DNA of 17,319 bases from JAFAXD01 sp035472475 (GTDB taxonomy: Bacteria; Pseudomonadota; Alphaproteobacteria; Rhizobiales; Xanthobacteraceae): NCBI GenBank assembly GCA_035472475.1, contig DATIPA010000244.1:1-17319 (forward strand), written 5' to 3'. Both the position numbers and the translations under genes were made by a program. Each line of letters begins with the position of its first letter. Position 1 is the stretch's first letter. The notes under the pieces were generated by a model. It was not told the DNA's origin. It saw only the letters and a list, made by a program, of their open reading frames with translations, and searched no databases. Positions 1-6,786 of the stretch are shown one piece after another.

Positions 1-1
1 G

Positions 2-163
2 GCCGCCGAGGCGATGCGGCTCTCGGCGCGCGGCTACCACCGGGTGTTGCGAGTCGCGCGCTCGCTCGCGGACCTGGAGGGAACCGCAGCGGTGGCCCGA
101 GTGCACCTAGCCGAAGCGCTGTCCTACCGGGCGCTCGCAGACGAACCGCAACGCGGGGCGTGA
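2..163 (+). CDS. comM: ComM/YifB-family Mg-chelatase-like AAA ATPase, C-terminal fragment
   Basis: Only the last 53 residues are in the window; the reading frame is open from base 2 and ends at TGA 161-163. The visible part holds the family's C-terminal helical signature: MRLSARGYHRVLRVARSLAD, then ADLEG, then VHLAEALSYR. In family knowledge, this helical lid follows the Mg-chelatase AAA+ core. ComM is a hexameric helicase-like protein that promotes branch migration when foreign DNA is integrated during natural transformation, and the gene is widespread even in bacteria not known to be competent. The AAA+ core and Walker motifs lie outside the window, so the identification rests on the tail alone. 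The next gene follows on the same strand after a 173-base gap, so the two need not be co-transcribed. Confidence 0.85.
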   Translation, partial: AAEAMRLSARGYHRVLRVARSLADLEGTAAVARVHLAEALSYRALADEPQRGA

Positions 164-231
164 TTGCCTTAGGTTGCGCTGCGGTAGCACCGCTCCGCCG
201 GCCGGTGCGGATCAAGCTTGTGGTCAAAACG

Positions 232-240
232 TGCTATAAC
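232..240 (+). promoter_or_regulatory. Weak extended -10-like element upstream of the acyltransferase gene
   Basis: The bases TGCTATAAC at 232-240 match an extended -10 hexamer (TGnTATAAC). I find no good -35 hexamer at 16-18 bases upstream. The site lies about 100 bases before the chosen start of the GNAT gene, so it could be its promoter, but this is a weak call made by eye. Confidence 0.25.
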
Positions 241-336
241 GTGCGTTGTCACAAATCTGTGGCCGGCGCATGGTCTAGACGCGTGAACGCGCAACCGGCT
301 GATTCGGCGCAACGTTGCCATTCTGAGGGGGCGGTC

Positions 337-1272
337 GTGTTGAACCCGGTACTAGCAAAGCCCGTCGGGCTGATGGATCGGTTTCGTGGGCCGCTGCAGG
401 GCATGCCCTTCATGCCGGCCCTGCGCGCCTACAGCGGGCTGCGGCCACGCGAGGCGATCTCGCAGACCGCCCGCAGTCTGGGGCGGCTCGGCACCCTCGA
501 GGTCCGCCTTGCACGCTCGGCCGCCGACGTGCGCAGAGCGCAGAAACTTCGCTATCGCGTGTTCTACAAGGAAATGTGCGCGGTGCCGGATGCCGGCAAG
601 ATGATTGCGCAGCGCGATATCGATACGTTTGACGCCATTTGCGATCACCTCATTGTCATCGACCACGCCACGCGTGGACCTACCGGCAAGCCGATCATTG
701 TCGGCACCTACCGGCTGTTGCGCCAGCAGATCGCGGAGCGCAGCGGCGGTTTCTACAGCGCCGGCGAATACGATATCGCTGCCCTGCTGGCGCAACACCG
801 CGAGTGCAGGTTTCTCGAGCTTGGCCGGTCGTGCGTGCTGCCCGCCTATCGCAACAAGCGCACAGTCGAACTCCTGTGGCACGGCATCTGGACCTACGTG
901 CTGCATCACGGGGTCGATGCCATGTTCGGCTGCGCAAGTCTCGAGGGCACCGATCCGCGCGAATTGGCGTTGCAGCTCTCGTTCCTGCATCACTTCGCGC
1001 CGTCGCCAGAGGAGTGGCGGGTGCGGGCGCTTCCCAGCCGCTATGTCGAGATGAACCGGATCAGCCGCGAGCACATCGACAAGAAGGCTGCGGTTCATGC
1101 GTTGCCGCCGCTGGCGAAAGGCTATCTGCGGCTCGGCGCTTTCATCGGTGACGGCGCGGTGGTCGATCACCAGTTCGGCACCACCGATGTGCTGGTGATC
1201 TTGCCGGTGTCCGCCATCAACACGCGCTACATGCAGCACTTCGGCCCAACCGCGCATCGCCACGCCGCATAA
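337..1272 (+). CDS. OlsB-like GNAT acyltransferase (COG3176, 'putative hemolysin' family)
   Basis: About 311 residues. The protein resembles the GNAT-fold acyltransferases of COG3176, whose characterised member OlsB moves a 3-hydroxyacyl chain from acyl-ACP to ornithine, giving lyso-ornithine lipid. Visible signatures are VRRAQKLRYRVFYKEM near the N-terminus and the stretch LELGRSCVLPAYRNKRTVEL followed by WHGIWTYVLHHGVDAMFGCA, the acyl-donor site region of the family. The frame is open upstream to base 160, but that extension is low-complexity and overlaps the stop of the previous gene. I chose GTG 337 because GAGGGGG (325-331) lies five bases before it; ATG 373 is the alternative. The 'hemolysin' label is historical. 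Acyl-transfer family membership is secure, while ornithine as substrate is inference. It converges with coaA, with eight bases between the stops. Confidence 0.75.
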   Translation: MLNPVLAKPVGLMDRFRGPLQGMPFMPALRAYSGLRPREAISQTARSLGRLGTLEVRLARSAADVRRAQKLRYRVFYKEMCAVPDAGKMIAQRDIDTFDAICDHLIVIDHATRGPTGKPIIVGTYRLLRQQIAERSGGFYSAGEYDIAALLAQHRECRFLELGRSCVLPAYRNKRTVELLWHGIWTYVLHHGVDAMFGCASLEGTDPRELALQLSFLHHFAPSPEEWRVRALPSRYVEMNRISREHIDKKAAVHALPPLAKGYLRLGAFIGDGAVVDHQFGTTDVLVILPVSAINTRYMQHFGPTAHRHAA

Positions 1273-1280
1273 CACCAAAC

Positions 1281-2234
1281 TCACAGCCGACGCAGCGCCA
1301 CCTCCTCGACCAAGTGACTGCTGCCCTTGCGCAGGATGAGGTCGGCGCGCGGCCGCGTCGGCAAAATGTTTTCGTGCAGGTTGACCAGGTTGATCTTGGT
1401 CCAGATGTCGGTCGCGGTCGCGATCGCCTCGGCGTCGGATAGTTTCGCGTAGCGGTGGAAGAATGATTTCGGATCCTGGAACGCGGTCTGACGCAGTGCT
1501 AGGAACCGGTCTACATACCAGCCGCGCAGCACGTCCTCATTGGCGTCGAGGTAGACTGCGAAATCGAAGAAGTCGGACACGAACGGGATCGCCTTGCCGT
1601 CGCGCGGCAGACCGCCGGTCTGCAGCACGTTGAGCCCTTCGACAATCAGGATCTCGGGACGGTCGACCTCGACCGAGTGGTTGGGCAGCACGTCATAAAC
1701 GAGATGCGAGTAGACCGGCGCACGCACCGGCGTGCGGCCGGCCTTCACGTCCGCGAGGAAGCGCAGCAGCGCCGGCAGGTCGTAGCTCTCGGGAAATCCC
1801 TTCTTCTCCATCAAGCCTTCGCGCTCGAGGATGGCATTGGGGAACAGAAAGCCGTCAGTGGTGACGAGATCTACCCTTGGGACATGGGTCCAGCGCGCTA
1901 GCAGGGCCTGCAGCACGCGCGCCGTGGTCGACTTGCCAACCGCGACCGATCCGGCCACCCCGATGATGTAGGGCGTCTTCGAATCCACGGTGCCGAGAAA
2001 GTGTTGCTGAGAGCGGAACAGCCGTTGGGTGGCGGCGACGTAGAGCGAAAGCAGCCGCGACAGCGGCAGATAAATTTCCTCGACCTCGGCCATATCCAGA
2101 CGGTCACTCAGCGAACGCAGCCGCGCCACCTCGTCATGGGTCAGGGTCATCGGGGTGTCGGCGCGCAACGTCGCCCATTCGGCGCGCCGAAAGACCCGAT
2201 ACGGCGAGAGGTGATCGTCAGTACGCTGTTCCAT
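1281..2234 (-). CDS. coaA: Type I pantothenate kinase
   Basis: 317 residues, almost the same length as E. coli CoaA (316). It phosphorylates pantothenate with ATP, the first and usually rate-controlling step of coenzyme A synthesis, in the cytoplasm. The sequence has the family's EEIYLPLSRLL block (about 52-62), the P-loop GSVAVGKST (95-103), TTDGFLFPN, KKGFPESYDLPALL, APVYSHLVYDV, EGLNVLQ and the C-terminal NILPTRPRADLIL. I chose ATG 2234 because the homology begins there (SPYRVFRRAEWATLR). An in-frame GTG at 2324 would add 30 residues, but these are encoded by the palindromic repeat. It is the last gene of the his operon, downstream of hisE. In E. coli CoaA is inhibited by CoA; the same is likely but not shown here. 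Confidence 0.95.
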   Translation of the reverse strand: MEQRTDDHLSPYRVFRRAEWATLRADTPMTLTHDEVARLRSLSDRLDMAEVEEIYLPLSRLLSLYVAATQRLFRSQQHFLGTVDSKTPYIIGVAGSVAVGKSTTARVLQALLARWTHVPRVDLVTTDGFLFPNAILEREGLMEKKGFPESYDLPALLRFLADVKAGRTPVRAPVYSHLVYDVLPNHSVEVDRPEILIVEGLNVLQTGGLPRDGKAIPFVSDFFDFAVYLDANEDVLRGWYVDRFLALRQTAFQDPKSFFHRYAKLSDAEAIATATDIWTKINLVNLHENILPTRPRADLILRKGSSHLVEEVALRRL

Positions 2235-2278
2235 ACGGTGAAGATCTGATGTTGCTGCCACTCTCGATCGTTTTGTTT

Positions 2279-2330
2279 GAGCGAGTCCTTTTCGCAAAAC
2301 CGGTTTTTCACTCTTGCAGGACACGCTCTA
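2279..2330 (-). repeat. Rhizobial-type intergenic palindromic repeat (copy A)
   Basis: Outer arms GAGCGAGTCC (2279-2288) and GGACACGCTC (2319-2328) are inverted with one mismatch in ten. They enclose the perfect 12-base palindrome AAAACCGGTTTT (2296-2307). Read on the minus strand it starts with the hisE stop codon (TAGAGCGTGTCC), and a tail resembling CAAACAAAACGATC continues past 2279. This layout resembles the short mosaic palindromes scattered between genes in many Rhizobiales genomes; that comparison is from memory. In RNA it would fold into a hairpin between hisE and coaA. Confidence 0.7.
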
Positions 2331-2651
2331 GTCCGGCTTGCGCGACGCTTTCTCCTCAAGGCCAGAGGTTTTGACGCGCAGTGCGAGCTCGGCCTCGACC
2401 TCGGCCAGCGAAATGTCGCGCGCTCTGAGCACGACCAACAGATGATAGATCAGGTCGGCGCTCTCGGCGATCACGCGCTCACGGTCCTCGGCCGCTGCGG
2501 CCAGCACGGCTTCCACGGCCTCTTCGCCGAGTTTCTTGGCACAGTAAGCGACGCCACGGTCCAGGAGCTTACGGGTATAGGACCCATCCGCGCTGGCAGC
2601 GGCGCGCTCCCGCACCCGCTTTTCGAGATCATGTACCGTGAAGGCGCTCAT
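2328..2651 (-). CDS. hisE: Phosphoribosyl-ATP pyrophosphatase
   Basis: 107 residues, the normal size for the stand-alone enzyme. It hydrolyses phosphoribosyl-ATP to phosphoribosyl-AMP and pyrophosphate, the second step of histidine synthesis. It belongs to the all-alpha MazG-like fold; the metal-binding acidic residues are visible in KKLGEEAVEAVLAA and ESADLIYHLLVVL. The SYTRKLLDRG motif near residue 25 is typical of HisE. The partner activity HisI (cyclohydrolase), fused to HisE in enterics, is not in this window. The stop codon TAG is part of repeat copy A. The gap to hisF upstream is 94 bases, unusually loose for this operon. Confidence 0.95.
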   Translation of the reverse strand: MSAFTVHDLEKRVRERAAASADGSYTRKLLDRGVAYCAKKLGEEAVEAVLAAAAEDRERVIAESADLIYHLLVVLRARDISLAEVEAELALRVKTSGLEEKASRKPD

Positions 2652-2726
2652 GGGTGTCCCTTAGCACCTCTACGGGTTGGCCGGGAGGTGGAACAAACAC
2701 GTGCAGGTAGGTTCGGTCCTCCGACC

Positions 2727-2748
2727 CGCTTTTGCAGTACACACTCTA
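2727..2748 (-). repeat. Second, partial copy of the stop-codon repeat (copy B)
   Basis: On the minus strand this begins with the hisF stop codon and reads TAGAGTGTGTACTGCAAAAG. Aligned with copy A from the same point (TAGAGCGTGTCCTGCAAGAG), 18 of the first 22 bases agree. The inner palindrome and the right arm of copy A are not recognisable; instead a short GGTC/GACC inverted pair (2715-2718 and 2723-2726) follows. I read it as a decayed or truncated copy. Confidence 0.55.
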
Positions 2749-3519
2749 ATCGAGCCGCATCGGGAGGCCCGCGCGCGCCATGTGCTCCTTGGCGGCACGC
2801 ACGGTGAATTCCCCGAAGTGGAAGATCGATGCGGCCAGGACCGCGGTGGCGTGACCGTCGCGAATACCCTCGACCAGATGATCGAGTGTTCCGACACCGC
2901 CCGACGCGATCACAGGTACGCTGACCGCATCAGCAATCGCACGCGTGAGCGCGAGGTCGAAGCCGGTGCGCGTCCCGTCCCGATCCATGGAGGTGAGCAG
3001 GATTTCGCCAGCCCCCAGTGCCACGACCTCCTTGGCATAGGAGATCGCGTCGATACCCGTCACTCTGCGTCCGCCGTGAGTGAAAATCTCCCAGCGGCCC
3101 GGCTCCCCGCCGCGCGCGACATTCTTGGCATCGATAGCCACCACGATGCATTGGTCGCCGAATTTCTCCGCCGCCTCCTTGACGAAGGCCCGGTCGCTGA
3201 CAGCTGCCGTGTTGATCGACACCTTGTCGGCGCCCGAGTTGAGCAGCGCGCGAATATCATCGATCGTACGCACGCCGCCACCGACCGTCAGCGGCATGAA
3301 ACAAGCCTCTGCGGTGCGCTGCACGACGTCGAGAATGATGCCGCGGCGCTCGTGACTCGCGGTGATATCAAGAAAACAAAGCTCGTCTGCACCCGCGGCA
3401 TCATACGCGACGGCGGCTTCGACCGGATCGCCGGCGTCGCGCAGATCGACGAAATTGACCCCTTTGACGACGCGGCCGTCCTTCACATCGAGGCACGGGA
3501 TGACCCGGACTTTAAACAT
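2746..3519 (-). CDS. hisF: Imidazole glycerol phosphate synthase, cyclase subunit
   Basis: 257 residues, a full-length (beta/alpha)8 barrel. With HisH it turns PRFAR and glutamine-derived ammonia into imidazole glycerol phosphate and AICAR, joining histidine and purine metabolism. The two catalytic aspartates are in place: Asp11 in IPCLDVKDG and Asp130 in VVAIDAKN. Phosphate-binding loops are visible as VGGGVRTIDD (about 79-88), GADKVSINTAA and VIASGGVG. The start ATG 3519 gives the canonical MFKVRVIPCLD N-terminus. It lies 26 bases downstream of hisA. Both HisF and HisH are encoded here, so the complete heterodimer is present. Confidence 0.97.
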   Translation of the reverse strand: MFKVRVIPCLDVKDGRVVKGVNFVDLRDAGDPVEAAVAYDAAGADELCFLDITASHERRGIILDVVQRTAEACFMPLTVGGGVRTIDDIRALLNSGADKVSINTAAVSDRAFVKEAAEKFGDQCIVVAIDAKNVARGGEPGRWEIFTHGGRRVTGIDAISYAKEVVALGAGEILLTSMDRDGTRTGFDLALTRAIADAVSVPVIASGGVGTLDHLVEGIRDGHATAVLAASIFHFGEFTVRAAKEHMARAGLPMRLD

Positions 3520-3545
3520 CAGGCTCTTTCAAGCATGCGCATGCA

Positions 3546-4283
3546 TCACACCGTCCGTCCGCTGCGGATCAGCCGCAGCGCCTGCCCGGGATCGAGCCGG
3601 CCGTCATAAAGCGCACGCCCGGCAATCGCACCGGCGAGTTTGTGCGCCCGCGGCTGCATCAGGGCGCGCACGTCATCAAGTGATGCCAGACCTCCCGACG
3701 CGATCACCGGGATGGAAATTGCTTCCGCGAGCGCGATTGTGGCGTCGAGGTTGAGGCCCTGCAGCATCCCGTCGCGGGCAACGTCGGTATAGACGATGGC
3801 GGCTACCCCCGCATTCTCGAAGCGTTGCGCGAGTTCCAGCGCCGAGAGTTCGGAGGTCGCGGCCCAGCCTTCGACCGCCACCTTGCCGTCGCGCGCGTCG
3901 AGCCCGACCGCAACGCGGCCCGGGTGCATGCGCGCCGCTTGCCTCACGAGCTCCGGGTTGCGGACTGCCGCCGTGCCGATGATCACCCGGTTGACGCCTT
4001 TTGCGAGCCAGCCCTCGATGGTCGCCATGTCGCGGATGCCGCCGCCGAGTTGCACCGGGCACGCAACGGTCTCCAGGATGCGCTCGACAGCCGCCTGATT
4101 GATCGGTTTGCCGGCGAACGCACCGTCGAGATCGACGATGTGCAAGTACTCGAAGCCCTGAGTTTCGAAGGCATGCGCCTGCCAGGCCGGATCGCGGTGA
4201 AACACGATGGCGCGCGCCATGTCGCCCTGCTCGAGGCGAACGGCGACGCCGTCCTTCAAGTCGATCGCCGGGAACAGGATCAC
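3546..4283 (-). CDS. hisA: ProFAR isomerase (phosphoribosylformimino-AICAR-P isomerase)
   Basis: 245 residues. It performs the Amadori rearrangement of ProFAR to PRFAR, the substrate of HisHF. It is a (beta/alpha)8 barrel and a paralogue of HisF. Catalytic Asp8 (FPAIDLKDG) and Asp129 (VGLDARDGK) are present, as are the phosphate sites LGGGIRDM and VIASGGLASLDD. Two GTG starts are possible. The one at 4283 gives the family's usual MILFPAIDL N-terminus and makes a four-base GTGA overlap with the hisH stop. The one at 4292 adds three residues, and neither has a strong ribosome binding site. Overlap with hisH suggests translational coupling. Confidence 0.95.
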   Translation of the reverse strand: MILFPAIDLKDGVAVRLEQGDMARAIVFHRDPAWQAHAFETQGFEYLHIVDLDGAFAGKPINQAAVERILETVACPVQLGGGIRDMATIEGWLAKGVNRVIIGTAAVRNPELVRQAARMHPGRVAVGLDARDGKVAVEGWAATSELSALELAQRFENAGVAAIVYTDVARDGMLQGLNLDATIALAEAISIPVIASGGLASLDDVRALMQPRAHKLAGAIAGRALYDGRLDPGQALRLIRSGRTV

Positions 4284-4930
4284 GGCGCCCACTTGAGAAA
4301 GTTAGCGATGAGGGCAAGTCCGAGCTGCTGGCTCTTTTCCGGGTGAAACTGCGTGCCCGCGGCGTTGTCACGACACACGATCGCAGTAACAGGACCACCG
4401 TAGTCGGCCTGCGCGACCAGATCTCGCCGATCCGCGACCTTGAGCTCGTAACTGTGCACAAAATAGGCATGCAGGCCACGCGGCCCCACCGCGATGCCGT
4501 TGAGCAATGGGTGGGTTTTGGCTGCGTCGAGCGTGTTCCATCCCATGTGCGGAATCTTGAGGTTCGGATCGGCGGGTGCGATGCGATCAACCTCGCCGGC
4601 GATCCAGCCAAGCCCAGGCGTTGTCTCGTACTCGCGCCCGCGCTCGGCCATCAGCTGCATGCCGACGCAAATACCCAGGAATGGCCGACCCTGGCGATGC
4701 ACCGCTTCGTTGAGCGCATCCACCATGCCGGCGATCGCATCGAGCCCACGCCGGCAGTCAGCAAACGCACCGACGCCCGGCAGCACCACGCGATCGGCGC
4801 GGCGCACCACCTCGGGATCGCCGGTGACCACGATCGGCTGCGCGCGACCGCTCTCCTGCGCGGCACGCTCAAACGCCTTGGCGGCAGAGTGCAGGTTGCC
4901 CGAACCGTAGTCGACAATGGCGACCGTCAA
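4280..4930 (-). CDS. hisH: Imidazole glycerol phosphate synthase, glutaminase subunit
   Basis: 216 residues, a class I glutamine amidotransferase. It releases ammonia from glutamine and passes it through the HisF barrel. The nucleophile Cys88 is in FLGICVGMQL, and the other two triad members are His196 and Glu198 in QFHPEKSQ. The oxyanion-strand region VLPGVGAFADC (about 49-59) is also seen. The start ATG 4930 gives MTVAIVDYGSGNLHS, the family's normal beginning. The ATG overlaps the stop of the upstream DUF2628 gene in an ATGA arrangement, and its own TGA overlaps the hisA start. These overlaps tie hisH tightly into the operon. Confidence 0.97.
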   Translation of the reverse strand: MTVAIVDYGSGNLHSAAKAFERAAQESGRAQPIVVTGDPEVVRRADRVVLPGVGAFADCRRGLDAIAGMVDALNEAVHRQGRPFLGICVGMQLMAERGREYETTPGLGWIAGEVDRIAPADPNLKIPHMGWNTLDAAKTHPLLNGIAVGPRGLHAYFVHSYELKVADRRDLVAQADYGGPVTAIVCRDNAAGTQFHPEKSQQLGLALIANFLKWAP

Positions 4931-5415
4931 CGGTTCACTCCCGGTTCGGGAAACAAGCCGATCACGTCCGAGCTTTGCGGCGCGCGCGAACCGCCCGCGC
5001 GCGGCGCCACCGGCACGGTCACCGTCGCATCGTCGGCCGCCCAGTTGTCGAAGAACCTTCGCTCGGCCGCCACGATGTCATCGGCAGCTACGACGCCCAG
5101 CTCATGCCAGCCGCGGCGCTGCAGGGCCCATTGCCGCAAGGTCGGCGCCTCCAACCCGATGAGGATCGCGAGCAGGAGCAGCAACAGCCAGGTCGCGTCC
5201 GACGGCAGCGGCAAGAGCCGCGCCGTGACCGCAAGTACAGCCACCAGGACGATCCAACCAATCAATTCGATGATCAGCAAATGGCGCAACATCCAGAGCG
5301 GCCCGAACAGGAACGCAGCCCAGGAAAACCCGTCGCGCACAAACGCGAAGCGTTCGGCGTAGTCCACGCCCTCCTGATCACGAACCGGCGGTTCAAACAC
5401 TGCATAAATCGCCAT
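4927..5415 (-). CDS. DUF2628 family small membrane protein in the his operon
   Basis: 162 residues, function unknown. The N-terminal half has the DUF2628-like stretch AERFAFVRDGFSWAAFLFGP, then hydrophobic segments around LLIIELIGWIVLVAVLAVTA and TWLLLLLLAILIGLEA. These suggest two or three membrane passes near the inner membrane. The C-terminal part is soluble and Pro/Ala-rich. I chose ATG 5415 (MAIYAVFEPP) because GGAG (complement of 5422-5425) sits six bases before it; ATG 5418 and GTG 5430 are alternatives. It overlaps hisH by four bases (ATGA) and lies 51 bases after hisB, so it must be co-transcribed with them. No histidine-pathway role is known to me, and context alone does not prove one. 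Confidence 0.85.
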   Translation of the reverse strand: MAIYAVFEPPVRDQEGVDYAERFAFVRDGFSWAAFLFGPLWMLRHLLIIELIGWIVLVAVLAVTARLLPLPSDATWLLLLLLAILIGLEAPTLRQWALQRRGWHELGVVAADDIVAAERRFFDNWAADDATVTVPVAPRAGGSRAPQSSDVIGLFPEPGVNR

Positions 5416-5466
5416 CATTGTCTCCGCCACGAAGTTTGGGGGCGGCGCTGCGCCCGTCGCGTGGAT

Positions 5467-6054
5467 CTAGAGCACGCCCTTGGTGGAGGGGACTTCGCCG
5501 GCGGCGCGCGCGTCGATTGCCACAGCAGCGCGCAACGCGCGAGCCAAGCCTTTGAAGCACGATTCGGCGATGTGGTGGTCGTTGGCGCCATAAAGCGTCT
5601 CGACGTGCAGCGTCATGCCGGCGTTCATCGCAAATGCATGAAACCACTCGCGTACCAGTTCAGTGTCGAAGGCACCGACCTTGTCGCGCCCGAATGCCAC
5701 CCGGAACACCAGGAAGGGTCGACCCGAAATATCGATCGCAACCCGCGTGAGTGCCTCATCCATGGGCACGTGAACGTCGCTATAGCGGGTGATGCCCTTC
5801 ATATCGCCGAGCGCCTGGCGTACCGCCTGACCGAGCGCGATCCCGGTGTCCTCGGTGGTATGGTGCTGGTCGATATGCAGGTCGCCCGCGGCCTTGACGC
5901 GGATGTCGAAACGCGAATGCCGCGCGAGCAGGTCGAGCATGTGGTCGAGAAAGCCGATCCCGGTTGCGACCGCCGACACGCCGGTGCCGTCGAGATCAAC
6001 GGCGACCTCGATGTCGGTTTCCTTGGTTTTGCGCTTGACTGCACCGGTACGCAT
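5467..6054 (-). CDS. hisB: Imidazoleglycerol-phosphate dehydratase
   Basis: 195 residues, the single-function dehydratase without the N-terminal histidinol phosphatase found in enteric HisB. It removes water from imidazole glycerol phosphate, giving imidazole acetol phosphate, the step directly after HisHF. The manganese-binding motifs of this 24-subunit enzyme are visible: GFLDHMLDLLARHSRFD, DQHHTTEDTG and ANDHHIAESCFKG. I chose ATG 6054 (MRTGAVKRKTKETDIEV); AGAGG (complement of 6060-6064) lies five bases upstream. A GTG three bases earlier is the alternative. It is the first gene of the minus-strand his operon and diverges from hslV. Confidence 0.96.
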   Translation of the reverse strand: MRTGAVKRKTKETDIEVAVDLDGTGVSAVATGIGFLDHMLDLLARHSRFDIRVKAAGDLHIDQHHTTEDTGIALGQAVRQALGDMKGITRYSDVHVPMDEALTRVAIDISGRPFLVFRVAFGRDKVGAFDTELVREWFHAFAMNAGMTLHVETLYGANDHHIAESCFKGLARALRAAVAIDARAAGEVPSTKGVL

Positions 6055-6224
6055 CACGGCCTCTAAAGCAGTTCTGAGCGGGCTATATAGGGCTTCGCCG
6101 CCCGAACCATTACGTGTCAGGCTGCATTGCGCCGCCTTTTATCAGGTGATTTTTGCCTTCGCCACTGCAGCAATTGCATTGGGATGGCTCCTTTCCTAAA
6201 TCAAGGCCACGAGGTCTCCACCCC
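6055..6224. promoter_or_regulatory. Divergent control region between hisB and hslV
   Basis: These 170 bases must carry promoters for the his operon (minus) and hslVU (plus). An AT-rich CTATATAG at 6083-6090, about 30 bases before hisB on the minus strand, is a possible -10 region, but no convincing -35 accompanies it. GAGG at 6211-6214 precedes the hslV ATG by ten bases. I could not recognise a heat-shock (RpoH-type) promoter by eye, although hslVU is usually heat-induced. No T-box, attenuator peptide or histidine-codon run is seen ahead of hisB. Confidence 0.45.
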
Positions 6225-6776
6225 ATGCAGCCCCCTGAACACGCCGCCTGGCACGGCACGACCATCCTGAGCGTGCGCAAAGGCGGTGCCGTTGTCATCG
6301 GCGGCGACGGCCAGGTCTCGATCGGCCAGACCGTGGTCAAGGCCAACGCCCGCAAGGTGCGCCGCCTCGCGAAGGGCGACGTGATCGGCGGTTTTGCCGG
6401 GGCGACGGCTGACGCGTTCACCCTGTTCGAGCGGCTCGAGGGCAAGCTCGAGCAATATCCCGGACAACTCATGCGTGCCGCCGTCGAGCTCGCCAAGGAT
6501 TGGCGCACCGACCGGTATTTGCGCCGGTTGGAAGCCATGATGATCGTCGCCGACAAGGACATCTCGCTTGTGCTCACCGGCACTGGCGACGTGCTCGAGC
6601 CCGAAGCCGGCGTGATCGGCATCGGATCGGGCGGCAACTACGCGCTGGCGGCCGCTCGCGCGCTGCTCGACGGCCCGCTCGACGCCGAAGCGATCGTCCG
6701 CAAGGCGATGGATATCGCCGCCGATATTTGCATCTACACCAACCGCAACGTCACGATCGAGACGTTGAAGGCGTGA
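6225..6776 (+). CDS. hslV: HslUV protease, proteolytic subunit HslV (ClpQ), with propeptide
   Basis: 183 residues. HslV is the N-terminal-threonine peptidase of the two-part HslUV (ClpYQ) protease, forming a double hexamer in the cytoplasm capped by HslU. The conserved core starts at Thr12 in WHGTTILSVRKGG; GGDGQVSIGQTV, GFAGATADAFTLFERLE and IGSGGNYALAAARAL follow. In E. coli the catalytic Thr directly follows the initiator Met. Here eleven residues precede it and end in Gly, as in proteasome beta subunits, so processing must expose the Thr. I chose ATG 6225 because the frame to ATG 6153 is not conserved and GAGG stands at 6211-6214. hslU follows ten bases later. Confidence 0.96.
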   Translation: MQPPEHAAWHGTTILSVRKGGAVVIGGDGQVSIGQTVVKANARKVRRLAKGDVIGGFAGATADAFTLFERLEGKLEQYPGQLMRAAVELAKDWRTDRYLRRLEAMMIVADKDISLVLTGTGDVLEPEAGVIGIGSGGNYALAAARALLDGPLDAEAIVRKAMDIAADICIYTNRNVTIETLKA

Positions 6777-6786
6777 TGTAAACCCG

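Noticed and set aside
352..1284. A 310-codon open frame on the minus strand opposite the acyltransferase gene
   Set aside because: It is the complement of a GC-rich real gene, matches no family I recognise, and has the Ala/Arg/His-rich composition of a shadow frame.
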